Assembly: GCA_021203545.1 (NCBI GenBank)
Contig: JAJQAZ010000152.1
Coordinates: forward strand, 1-38,271
Source: Tannerellaceae bacterium
GTDB taxonomy: Bacteria; Bacteroidota; Bacteroidia; Bacteroidales; Tannerellaceae
Length of the DNA: 38,271 nt
Reading direction: 5' to 3'
Part shown: positions 1-7,848 of the stretch, one piece after another
Layout: each line of letters begins with the position of its first letter
Position numbering within the stretch: position 1 is the stretch's first letter
Notes under the pieces: model-generated
Told to the model about the DNA's origin: nothing
The model's input: only the letters and a program-made list of their open reading frames with translations
The model's database searches: none
Program-made: the position numbers and the translations under genes

Positions 1-60
1 ATGGTTACTTTTTACAGCATATCCCCGTAATAAATATAATATACTACAAAATCTTTTGAA

Positions 61-425
61 CATGACTGTGCGGAAGCCCGGGGTTAAGGATATGTTAGTA
101 AAAAGCGCTCCATAGGAGTGCTATGTTACAAATGCCGGGCAAACATCCGGAACAGAGCACCGCTATGCGGCGCAAATATCCGTTTATCTGGTTTCCCTGC
201 GCTTCCACACAGGGCTATGAACAGAAAGCCGCTATGCGGATGGTACAAACCCAATAATAATTTAACCTGACGGCTATGCCGCTTCGGGGTTCATAGAGTG
301 GGGGTTGGTGTTTACTGCCACGGGTTTCACCCGCGGTTATTGGCTAAGGCCGATCTACGATTCACATTCAAGCCCTTCGGGCTTACAAGCTATAACTTTT
401 TCGATTTTACAATTTAGTTTTTACA
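61..425. repeat. REP-like cluster of GC-rich palindromes (copy 1)
   Basis: A non-coding stretch packed with short hairpins: AGCGCTCC/GGAGTGCT near 103–123, two CCGC-TAT-GCGG units (about 160–172 and 229–239), CGGC-TAT-GCCG near 271–281, CCACGGGTTTCACCCGCGGT at 318–337 and the perfect AAGCCC-TTC-GGGCTT at 370–384. Its right part (about 318–422) matches the reverse complement of the start of the 15433–15636 cluster, including the A/T-rich head next to the AAGCCC hairpin. Two inverted copies in one window indicate a dispersed family, as in REP-type elements mobilised by RAYT transposases. No transposase is present here, so that link is inferred. Confidence 0.6.
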
Positions 426-554
426 CAGGCTCTTAAGAAAGGAAAAAGAAACAAAATCAACACTTTAAAAATCTTCTGACCACGACTGAATACAAATCCC
501 CTCCGTCCAAAGCCTTAAGTTGACAACAATTGTGACAATGTTACAGAGAATAGG

Positions 555-574
555 GCACAGATTTAAATCTGCGC
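555..574. repeat. Near-perfect palindrome around CAGATTTAAATCTG
   Basis: CAGATTTAAATCTG at 558–571 is a perfect 14-bp palindrome. The flanking GC pairs extend it to about 20 bp with one mismatch. It lies in gene-free DNA between the palindrome cluster and the large inverted repeat. It could be another small dispersed palindrome or a protein-binding site; nothing else supports a function. Confidence 0.35.
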
Positions 575-660
575 CAGCAAAAGCCAGCAGGAAGAAAATC
601 ATCACCAAAGTGTTTTGTAATTTACACCTAAACGTTCAGATATGAATGTGGGATCTTTTT

Positions 661-747
661 GGTTCTATAATTATGAAACGAACCGGATATAATTATGAAA
701 CCGAAAGTATTATAATTATATTCGGTTCGTTCCATAATTATAGAACG
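661..747. repeat. Large inverted repeat, 36-bp arms
   Basis: The arms are 661–696 and 712–747 with a 15-nt spacer (697–711). The left arm matches the reverse complement of the right arm at 33 of 36 positions. Both arms contain TATAATTATG and CGAACC blocks, and TATAATTATGAAAC also recurs directly in the left half. It lies beyond the threonine operon terminator and outside any gene. It could be a MITE-like remnant, an extra hairpin terminator or barrier, or a binding site. Confidence 0.6.
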
Positions 748-850
748 AATCAGTTTTCACAAAAAGAATCAGGAATCCAGTGCTTCTTTTTTCAACAGTA
801 AAGTATAAAACAAGATCAGGACTGTCTAAAAAGTAAGTATATTACAAGAA

Positions 851-888
851 AAAAAGTGCTCACTATCTAAAGATAAGGAGCACTTTTT
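851..888 (-). terminator. Bidirectional terminator downstream of thrC
   Basis: AAAAAGTGCTC (851–861) and GAGCACTTTTT (878–888) form an 11-bp perfect stem, and the loop contains its own TATCTAAAGATA palindrome. On the minus strand the stem is followed by a T run, about 80 bp past the thrC stop codon. It is the natural end of the thrA–apgM–thrC transcript. Confidence 0.75.
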
Positions 889-966
889 GGGGGAGGCATC
901 AAAAGAAATGTGCTTTTCCACCCGACACATTTAACAGGTTTAGTCTCCTGTTTTGTGTCTGTTTTT

Positions 967-2280
967 TTATTGATTGAGTAGGTAATTCCTGAAATCACTA
1001 AACTCTTTGGATAGATTGGTACTTTGTTTGGTACCTTTCATAAATTCCCGGAGTTTTGAGGGGATTTCGATATCCGATTTAAGGATTTCGTCTACTGTTC
1101 CTTTGAATTTGGCCGGATGGGCAGTTTCAAGGAATACGCCGGTTTCCTGGGCTGCCAGTTTATTATCGACTAATGCCTGGTAACCGCAGGCACCGTGCGG
1201 ATCAAGCAGATATCCGTACTCATTGTATACTTTACGCATAGTTTCAGCAATCTCTTCGTCGGTATAGCGGTATCCTGTGACTAAGCTTTTGATGGCTGTA
1301 TAGGCATCTTCTTTCTGACCAAATAGATCTATTATACGGGCAAAGTTACTGGGGTAGCCTACATCCATGGCATTGGCAATGGTTGATACCGAAGGACGCG
1401 GATTGTAAATACCTGTGTTGAGGTATTCCAGGAACACATCGTTCCGGTTGTTGGCAGCAATGAAACGTTTAACGGGTAACCCCATGTAATAACCGAAAAT
1501 GCCGGCAGTGATATTTCCGAAATTACCACTTGGCACACAGAATACCAATTCGTTCGCTTTTCCCTGCCGTGCCAGTTGTGCGTACGCATGGAAATAGTAG
1601 AAAGATTGGGGCAGGAAGCGAGCCACGTTGATAGAGTTAGCCGAGGTAAGTTTCATATGGTTATTCAGTTCCGCATCCATGAATGCCGATTTAACCAATG
1701 CCTGGCAGTCATCAAAGGTGCCGTCTATTTCAAGCGCAGTGATGTTTTGTCCTAAAGTAGTAAACTGGCACTCCTGAATAGGACTTACTTTGCCTTTCGG
1801 ATACAATACATATACGTGGATACCCGGCACACCTAAAAATCCGTTTGCTACAGCACTTCCGGTATCTCCTGAAGTAGCTACCAATACGTTAACCTTTTCT
1901 TTTCCTTCTTTTTTAATGAAATAGCCTAATAAACGAGCCATAAAGCGGGCACCAACATCTTTGAATGCAAGTGTCGGGCCGTGGTACAGTTCCAGGCTGT
2001 AGATATTATCATTGACGGGAACAACAGGCGTATCAAAAGAGAGCGTATCTTCTACAATTCTTTTTAACACATCCGGTTCCACATCTTCTCCGAAGAAAGC
2101 ATTGGCCACCATGTAAGCAATTTCATGGAAAGATTTATTTTTCATCGAAGCGATCTGTTCCGGTGTAAAACTTTTAATCTGTTCCGGCATGAACAGACCT
2201 TTATCTCCTGCCAGTCCTTTAATAACAGCTTCTTTCAGTGAAGCCTGTGGTGCTTGTTTGTTGGTGCTATAGTATTTCAT
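967..2280 (-). CDS. thrC: Threonine synthase
   Basis: Catalyses the last step of threonine synthesis, converting O-phosphohomoserine to threonine with pyridoxal phosphate in the cytoplasm. At 437 residues it has the family's usual length. The PLP lysine is K107 in GPTLAFKD, and the phosphate-binding loop is seen as SGDTGSAVANGF. The N-terminal MKYYSTN start is typical of Bacteroidetes ThrC. It is the last gene of a minus-strand operon, 71 bp after the phosphoglycerate-mutase-like gene and just before the terminator at 851–888. The reading frame is intact. Confidence 0.95.
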   Translation of the reverse strand: MKYYSTNKQAPQASLKEAVIKGLAGDKGLFMPEQIKSFTPEQIASMKNKSFHEIAYMVANAFFGEDVEPDVLKRIVEDTLSFDTPVVPVNDNIYSLELYHGPTLAFKDVGARFMARLLGYFIKKEGKEKVNVLVATSGDTGSAVANGFLGVPGIHVYVLYPKGKVSPIQECQFTTLGQNITALEIDGTFDDCQALVKSAFMDAELNNHMKLTSANSINVARFLPQSFYYFHAYAQLARQGKANELVFCVPSGNFGNITAGIFGYYMGLPVKRFIAANNRNDVFLEYLNTGIYNPRPSVSTIANAMDVGYPSNFARIIDLFGQKEDAYTAIKSLVTGYRYTDEEIAETMRKVYNEYGYLLDPHGACGYQALVDNKLAAQETGVFLETAHPAKFKGTVDEILKSDIEIPSKLREFMKGTKQSTNLSKEFSDFRNYLLNQ

Positions 2281-2351
2281 TTATTTATATTTTTTCAACA
2301 CAGAGACACGGGGTTTTTATTTATTATCCTTTGCTGTATTTCTGGTTCGTT

Positions 2352-3560
2352 TTATTTTAAAACTTCTTTTATAAATTCATCCTGTTTCAGGATTCCATAT
2401 TTTCCTTTTTGTATGCTGTACTCATCATAGGCAGTTACATCATCCGGTTGTATGCCTGGTTTCCAGATCAGGAAGGGGATTGGTTCTGCTGTATGGGTAC
2501 GGATTGCACAGGGGGTAGGATGATCGGGTAGTACAGCGATTGTAACCGGTTCGTTCCAGGTTTTAACAGCTTCGTATACCGGGCCGATAATCCGGCGGTC
2601 GAGATATTCGATTGTTTTTACTTTCAGGTTTACATCACCTTCGTGCCCGGCTTCGTCGCTGGCTTCTACATGCAGGTATACGAAATCGTTAGTTTTTAAT
2701 GCTTCTATGGCTGCGGCAGCCTTACCTTCGTAATTGGTATCATACAATCCGGTGGCACCTTCTACCTCTATATTTTGAAGTCCGGCATACGCACCGATTC
2801 CACGGATCAGGTCTACCGCAGAAATAACAGCGCCGTTTTTGAATCCGTACATCTGTTGCAGGGTCTGCATGGCCGGACGGTACCCGGGCGACCAGGGCCA
2901 GATACTATTTGCCGGGTCTTTACCTGCGGCTACTCTTTTCAGGTTTACAGGATGATTTTTTAATAACTTCTGCGAACGCAGGATCAACTCATTCAACAGC
3001 GCAGCTGTCTCTTCTGCTTCCGGAGTAGTCGCTTTTATAAGCAACGGACGGAACGGTTTTAGCGGTACATCGTGGGGCGGGGTACAGTCGAGGTGTTTAT
3101 CTCCACCTTTAATTACCAACAGATGACGGTAGGAGACACCTGTGTGGAAGGTAACCCGGTCGTTACCTAACTCCTGCTGAAGGAACCGGATCAGTTCATC
3201 CGCTTCTTCAGTAGAGATATGCCCGGCCGAATGATTTTTAATTACATTTCCCTCTATACAGATCAGGTTACAGCGCATGGCCATTTCGCCGGGAGATAGT
3301 GTAACTCCTATGCTGGCAGCCTCTAATACTCCCCTGCCTTCATACACTGCAGGCAGATCGTATCCTAAAACAGCCAGGTTGGCCACTTCGCTTCCCGGGT
3401 GAAACCCTTCCGGTACGGTACTCATCCGTCCGGTTACACCCAGCGAAGCCAATTTATCCATATAAGGTGTGTGTGCATGTTGCAGGGGAGTCTTTTCCCC
3501 CCCCAACATGTCTACCGGCTCATCAGCCATCCCATCACCTAAAATAACAATCGTTTTCAT
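2352..3560 (-). CDS. ApgM-type phosphoglycerate mutase-like protein, proposed homoserine kinase
   Basis: A 402-residue alkaline-phosphatase-superfamily enzyme of the archaeal-type cofactor-independent phosphoglycerate mutase group. Visible metal and active-site motifs are VILGDGMADEP (residues 5–15), the candidate nucleophile S57 in GSEVANLAVLGYD, HVEASDEAGHEGD and LPDHPTPCAIRTHT. It sits between aspartokinase/homoserine dehydrogenase and threonine synthase, and no classical GHMP homoserine kinase (thrB) lies in the operon. Members in this context have been proposed to supply the missing homoserine kinase step. That role is family knowledge plus context; the sequence alone cannot separate it from mutase activity. 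Confidence 0.85.
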   Translation of the reverse strand: MKTIVILGDGMADEPVDMLGGEKTPLQHAHTPYMDKLASLGVTGRMSTVPEGFHPGSEVANLAVLGYDLPAVYEGRGVLEAASIGVTLSPGEMAMRCNLICIEGNVIKNHSAGHISTEEADELIRFLQQELGNDRVTFHTGVSYRHLLVIKGGDKHLDCTPPHDVPLKPFRPLLIKATTPEAEETAALLNELILRSQKLLKNHPVNLKRVAAGKDPANSIWPWSPGYRPAMQTLQQMYGFKNGAVISAVDLIRGIGAYAGLQNIEVEGATGLYDTNYEGKAAAAIEALKTNDFVYLHVEASDEAGHEGDVNLKVKTIEYLDRRIIGPVYEAVKTWNEPVTIAVLPDHPTPCAIRTHTAEPIPFLIWKPGIQPDDVTAYDEYSIQKGKYGILKQDEFIKEVLK

Positions 3561-3626
3561 AATAAAAACCTACGTTTTTAGATGAAAAGCGAAAAGTGAA
3601 AAATGAAAAATCCAGTGTATCCGTAA

Positions 3627-3661
3627 TTTTTCATTTTTCATTTTTCATTTTTCATTTTTCA
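3627..3661. repeat. Five tandem TTTTTCA heptamers
   Basis: Five exact copies of TTTTTCA lie in the 106-bp gap between thrA and the apgM-like gene. In the operon's sense direction they read TGAAAAA and give an ATG every 7 nt. Upstream AAATGAAAAAT at about 3600–3611 can pair with them. The copy number may vary and alter spacing or translation between the two genes. Confidence 0.7.
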
Positions 3662-3666
3662 TTTGA

Positions 3667-6111
3667 TTAGATGTTTGCGATCGAAATAATATCTGCAAAT
3701 ACGCCGGCGGCAGTTACATCGGCACCGGCACCGTATCCTTTAATGATCATCGGATATTCGTGATATCTTTCGGTAGAAATCATGATGATGTTGTTACTAC
3801 CTTCCAGATCATAGAACGGGTGAGCGCTGGAAACTTCCTGAAGTCCAACTTCACAGGCACCGTTCTCCATTTTGGCAACAAAACGGAAATGTTTGTTTTC
3901 CGATTCCAGTATCTGCCTTTTTGCTTCGAATTCGCTATCCAGTTCCTGTATGTTTTTCCAGAAATCATCCAGCGTTCCTTCAAAATATTTTTCGGGAATA
4001 AAAAGATTCCGTTTTACATCTTCCTGTTCTACTTTGTAGCCTGCTTCGCGAGCCAGGATAACCAGTTTGCGAATTACATCTTTTCCACTCAGGTCGATCC
4101 GGGGATCAGGTTCCGAATAACCAGCCTCTTTTGCCAGTTCTATGGCACGGCTCAAAGGAACATCGGCACTTAAAGTGTTGAATATAAAATTAAGCGTACC
4201 GGACAGAACGGCTTCCAGTTTTAAGATGTGGTCGCCACTGTTGCGCAGGTCGTTCATTGTGTTAATGATCGGCAAACCGGCACCTACATTTGTCTCGAAC
4301 AGGAATTTTACACCTCTCTGCCGTGCGGTATCTTTTAATTTCATATAATTCTCGTACGAGGACGAGGCTGCTACTTTATTGGCTGCTACTACCGAAATAT
4401 TATTTTCGAGCAAGGTTTCGTATAGTTCCGCGACGGCTCCGTTTGCTGTACAGTCCACAAATACGGAGTTGAAGATATTCATTTTCAGTATCTCATCGCA
4501 TAATATTTGTGTTGAACTATCTTCGCCTTTTTCTTTGAGTTCGCTGGTACAGGTTTCCAGGTTTAATCCTTCCCTGCATAACAGGTATTTTTTGCTGTTG
4601 GCAACTCCTACTACGCGTAGTTGCAGACTATTGTTCTCCATTAGTTTCGGCTGTTGCAGACGGATCTGTTCGATCAGGTTTCCCCCAACGGTACCGATAC
4701 CGGCAATAAAAAGGTTTAATATTTTATATTCCGACAGAAAAAAGGAGTCGTGTATGGAGTTGAGTGCTTTCCGTAAATATTCCAGTTTGATAACAAATGA
4801 AATATTGGTTTCGGAAGCTCCCTGTGCACAGGCTATCACACTGATACCTGCCCTGCCCAGTGTTCCAAACAGTTTACCGGCAATACCGGGTGTACGTTTC
4901 ATGTTTTCGCCTACAATAGCTACGGTTGCTAGTTCCTGTTCTGCCGTAACATCATTAAATTCTCCCTGCGAACGTTCTAACCGGAACTCTTCGTTCAGCA
5001 CTTTTACCGCCAATTCCGAATCGGCATTCCTTACGGCAAACGTAGTATTGTTCTCCGAGCTGGCTTGTGATACCATAAACACGCTGATACCGTTTTTAGC
5101 CAATGTTTTGAATATACGGTAATTAACACCGATTACTCCTACCATACCTAATCCGGATACGGTAATCAGTGAGGTGTCGTTAATAGAAGAGATTCCTTTG
5201 ATGATTGCTCTTTCTTTTTCCGTTCCCTGTTTTTTATCTTTACAGATCAGGGTTCCGGGTGCTTCGGGATTGAACGTATTTAATATACGTATGGGTATAT
5301 TCTTATGGTATACCGGATAGATCGTAGGCGGATAAATTACTTTAGCTCCAAAGTTGCACAACTCCATGGCTTCGGTGAAAGTAAGACGGTCAATTACATA
5401 GGCCGAATTGATCACCCGTGGATCGGCAGTCATAAAGCCGTCTACGTCTGTCCATATTTCCAGTGCCGAAGCATTTAGTGCCGCGGCGATAATAGCTGCG
5501 GTATAATCGGAACCACCCCTGCCCAGATTGGTTACTTCGCCGGTTTCCACACACGAAGAGATAAAGCCGGGAACCAGTGAAACCTGTGGAAGGGGATTAA
5601 ACGTTTCTTCGATCAGTTGATTGGTTTTGTCGAAATCAACAATATGTTTTCCGAACTGGTGAACGGTTTTAATGAACTTACGGGAATCAAATAATTTCGC
5701 GTCTTTAATCACATACGATATAATAAGCGATGATAACCGTTCGCCGTAACTTACTATTGTATCGGATGTTTTCGCGGAAAGATCGTTGATCAGGTATACA
5801 CCTTTATAGATGTTCGATAATTCGTCCAGAAGTACAACAGTCTGTTTCTGTACTTCGCGGCGTACTTCATCGTTCGTAATAACGCCTTCAATGACATCCA
5901 TGTGGCGCGCTATAATTCCGGATAACTCTTTTTCGTAAGCCGGATCGCCCTTGGAAGCCAATACAGATGTATGCAATAATTTATCTGTGATACCCCCTAA
6001 TGCGGATACAATTACAACTACGGGCTCTTCGATTGCCTCAACAATTTTCTTCACATTCAGTATGCTCTTTACAGAACCTACGGATGTTCCGCCGAACTTC
6101 AATACTTTCAT
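3667..6111 (-). CDS. thrA: Bifunctional aspartate kinase / homoserine dehydrogenase I
   Basis: Carries out the first and third steps of the aspartate-to-threonine route: phosphorylation of aspartate and reduction of aspartate semialdehyde to homoserine. At 814 residues it has the size of E. coli ThrA. The kinase domain opens with KFGGTSVGS (5–13). Regulatory ACT segments follow (around ITVSGLGMVGVIG and VAIVGENMKRTPGIAG). The Rossmann motif AGIGTVGG of the dehydrogenase lies near residue 470, with GLPIINTMNDLRNSGD further on. First gene of the thr operon. Threonine feedback through the ACT domains is family knowledge. The 180 nt before it hold a possible leader peptide and hairpins. Confidence 0.96.
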   Translation of the reverse strand: MKVLKFGGTSVGSVKSILNVKKIVEAIEEPVVVIVSALGGITDKLLHTSVLASKGDPAYEKELSGIIARHMDVIEGVITNDEVRREVQKQTVVLLDELSNIYKGVYLINDLSAKTSDTIVSYGERLSSLIISYVIKDAKLFDSRKFIKTVHQFGKHIVDFDKTNQLIEETFNPLPQVSLVPGFISSCVETGEVTNLGRGGSDYTAAIIAAALNASALEIWTDVDGFMTADPRVINSAYVIDRLTFTEAMELCNFGAKVIYPPTIYPVYHKNIPIRILNTFNPEAPGTLICKDKKQGTEKERAIIKGISSINDTSLITVSGLGMVGVIGVNYRIFKTLAKNGISVFMVSQASSENNTTFAVRNADSELAVKVLNEEFRLERSQGEFNDVTAEQELATVAIVGENMKRTPGIAGKLFGTLGRAGISVIACAQGASETNISFVIKLEYLRKALNSIHDSFFLSEYKILNLFIAGIGTVGGNLIEQIRLQQPKLMENNSLQLRVVGVANSKKYLLCREGLNLETCTSELKEKGEDSSTQILCDEILKMNIFNSVFVDCTANGAVAELYETLLENNISVVAANKVAASSSYENYMKLKDTARQRGVKFLFETNVGAGLPIINTMNDLRNSGDHILKLEAVLSGTLNFIFNTLSADVPLSRAIELAKEAGYSEPDPRIDLSGKDVIRKLVILAREAGYKVEQEDVKRNLFIPEKYFEGTLDDFWKNIQELDSEFEAKRQILESENKHFRFVAKMENGACEVGLQEVSSAHPFYDLEGSNNIIMISTERYHEYPMIIKGYGAGADVTAAGVFADIISIANI

Positions 6112-6147
6112 CGGTATGATAATTTTATGTGTAACAAATTAAAATGA

Positions 6148-6219
6148 ACCGGCCTAACCCGGTATATAATAACGATAAGAAAGGAATGGTAACAAAACAG
6201 GGCGTGGCCACTGCTTTTG
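6148..6219 (-). promoter_or_regulatory. Possible attenuator hairpins upstream of thrA
   Basis: Between a putative leader peptide and thrA, the minus strand has two stem-loops. One pairs CAAAAGCAG with CTGTTTTG (6193–6219, one bulged G); the other pairs ACCGG with CCGGT (6148–6163, loop GTTAGG) and is followed by TTCATTTTAATTT. The order of short ORF, hairpin, hairpin with T-rich tail, then biosynthetic gene fits amino-acid attenuation. The U tract is interrupted and the switching pairings are not proven. Confidence 0.35.
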
Positions 6220-6220
6220 C

Positions 6221-6292
6221 TTATTTGTAGATTTTAATCCCCCAAGGGGTCATTGTTAAAGCCCATGTATAATATGCAAATCCTGCATTCAT
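6221..6292 (-). CDS. Putative 23-residue thr operon leader peptide
   Basis: An ATG-to-TAA ORF of 23 codons ends 109 nt before thrA. It begins MNAGFAYYTWALTMT and ends PWGIKIYK, so threonine codons fall at positions 9, 13 and 15 and isoleucine codons at 19 and 21. A stop codon directly precedes the ATG. Two hairpins follow it. This is the arrangement expected for ribosome-mediated attenuation, but three threonines in 23 is only modest enrichment and no ribosome-binding site helps. Confidence 0.35.
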   Translation of the reverse strand: MNAGFAYYTWALTMTPWGIKIYK

Positions 6293-6417
6293 TTACTTAA
6301 TCTTTTCTGATTAATAGTTATAATATGCTGCAATATTACATATAATTTCCCAAATAACAGCCGTTTTTTAAGGATAAGTCTGTAAATAATTGGAAATTGA
6401 AAAATAAAGGATTATGG

Positions 6418-6447
6418 TTGGAAGATAATCTATTTTTAATATCTTTG
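6418..6447 (+). promoter_or_regulatory. sigma-ABfr-type promoter for the AraC gene
   Basis: TTG (6418–6420), 19 nt, then TATCTTTG (6440–6447) match the Bacteroidetes -33/-7 consensus TTTG/TAnnTTTG. A start near 6454 would leave a leader of about 150 nt before the likely ATG at 6602. Confidence 0.55.
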
Positions 6448-6601
6448 ACATATTAAATTATGGTAGTGTGTATACATTGCGGCTTTTGGGCCGTAACTCA
6501 TCAGAGTATTTATAACATAGGCGGATAAGGGGTGAATCCCAATGATAAGTTTGTTATAGTACTATATGTTATTTTATTAAAATGGTATAAATTATGCAGT
6601 T

Positions 6602-7425
6602 ATGTTCGTTTATGATCACGATCTTGAATCGTACTATACTGCCCGGGTCGTAACTCTTAATCAGGGTAAAAAACAGAATTCCAGCTTACGGAATCTGTTA
6701 TTCTGATAGGCACCGGCGGAAGTTTCCTGTTAAAATCCGGAGAACATGAAGGCGTTTGTATCGCGAAGGATCAGATGATTTTTGTTCATTCGGGGTTTCC
6801 CTGTACAATTATGGCTATTGAAAAGTGTGAGGCGTTACTGATTGCCTTTCCGGAAATACTATCTTTATGTAACAGTTATATTCCTGAAGTTGTAGAACAT
6901 AAAAAATATATTTGCGAAACACTTTTCTATCCTTTACCTGTCAAGAGGTATATCAGTCTATGGATTCAGTCTTTACAGGTTTTGGCCTGTGAACTGGGAG
7001 GTTATCACTCTTTAATGAAAAACAAAGTCCAGGAGTTATTCCTGATGTTAAAAATTTGTTATCCGAAAGAAGAACTGACCAGTTTTCTGTGTCCTGTGTT
7101 TTCTTACAATTATGAATTTACCCTCTTTATACTGAATAATTATTACAAAGTAAAAACGGTAGGAGAGTTGGCAGAACTTTCTACCTTAAGTTTATCCGGT
7201 TTCGAAAAGGAGTTCCGGAAAGTTTTCGGAACCTCTCCTTATCGCTGGATGCTTAATAAGAAAACAAAAAAGTTGCTTCATGATATTTCCGCGACCGATA
7301 AATTATTTAAAGTCATCGCGGAAGAGTATGAGTTTGTATCCCTCTCGCAATTAGGCGATTTCTGCCGGAAACACTTTGGTACTTCTCCCCGTGAGATACG
7401 TAATAAAAAGAGAGTAAAACAATAA
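6602..7425 (+). pseudogene. AraC-family transcriptional regulator, frameshifted
   Basis: The C-terminus is a standard AraC double helix-turn-helix: FTLFILNNYYKVKTVGELAE with a first FGTSPYRW, then a second unit ending FCRKHFGTSPREIRNKK. From the ATG at 6602, 34 codons (MFVYDHDLESYY... ending SLRNLLF) run to a TGA at 6704–6706. In the adjacent frame, coding continues without an ATG as LIGTGGSFLLKSGEHEG into the rest of the protein. Adding one base near 6699–6703 restores about 275 residues, the usual length for these one-component regulators. Without repair, only a 216-codon ORF from 6775 lacking part of the sensor domain remains. This is either a 1-nt deletion in a decayed gene or a sequencing error. 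Confidence 0.75.
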
Positions 7426-7482
7426 TTGTGTATAAATGTAGAATAATTATGTACTGATCCGGAATATTCTATTTTACATTTG

Positions 7483-7668
7483 TATCTGTGATAAAGTGAA
7501 GATTTTTATTGTGAATGTAGACCCTGTCTGACAGGAAATTATTGTGTGTAGTTATTTTATATTATCGTTTTGTGTTAACTAACTGAATGTATCTTGATAC
7601 ATGCGGGGAAGAAGGAACAAAAACGGTAACTGTTTCCCGGATAGAGGGATAGGAACCGTTTTTGTTTT
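7483..7668 (+). ncRNA. Candidate small RNA or leader with two hairpins
   Basis: The 423-bp gap between the AraC gene and the DMT permease has no plausible ORF. TACATTTG at 7475–7482 resembles a -7 box, though no good -33 was found. Downstream are CCTGT-CTG-ACAGG (about 7524–7536), ATGTATC-TT-GATACAT (7587–7602) and the terminator at 7618–7668. Promoter, hairpins and terminator would delimit a transcript of about 180 nt. It may equally be the 3' UTR of the AraC gene. Confidence 0.25.
7618..7668 (+). terminator. Intrinsic terminator downstream of the AraC gene
   Basis: CAAAAACGGT (7618–7627) pairs with ACCGTTTTTG (7655–7664), and TTTTC follows. The 10-bp stem with a T-rich tail is about 190 bp past the AraC stop codon. 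Confidence 0.65.
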
Positions 7669-7848
7669 CTGAAAGATGTAGGCTTCTCTACCAACCCTGA
7701 AGCGTAAACTTTAACTCGTTTGTGTGAAAAACTCTATGTGACGTGTTGTTTAAAGGGCGGTGTCTGAATTCTTTTTTATTCTGATCGCATTATTCCTTAA
7801 ATTTTACGCTCTAAAAGCTTATCCTGGTTTAACAAATGGGCACCGTCC

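Noticed and set aside
820-836. GGACTGTCTAAAAAGT-like sequence resembling the terminal repeat of some insertion sequences
   Set aside because: No matching inverted end, transposase fragment or target duplication was seen nearby.
4379-5122. A 247-codon plus-strand ORF antisense to thrA
   Set aside because: It lies wholly inside an intact, highly conserved thrA and has no recognisable protein features; a shadow frame.
6488-6667. Direct repeat GGGCCGTAACTC / GGGTCGTAACTC in the AraC leader and gene start
   Set aside because: Only about 12 bases with a mismatch; one copy is ordinary coding sequence.
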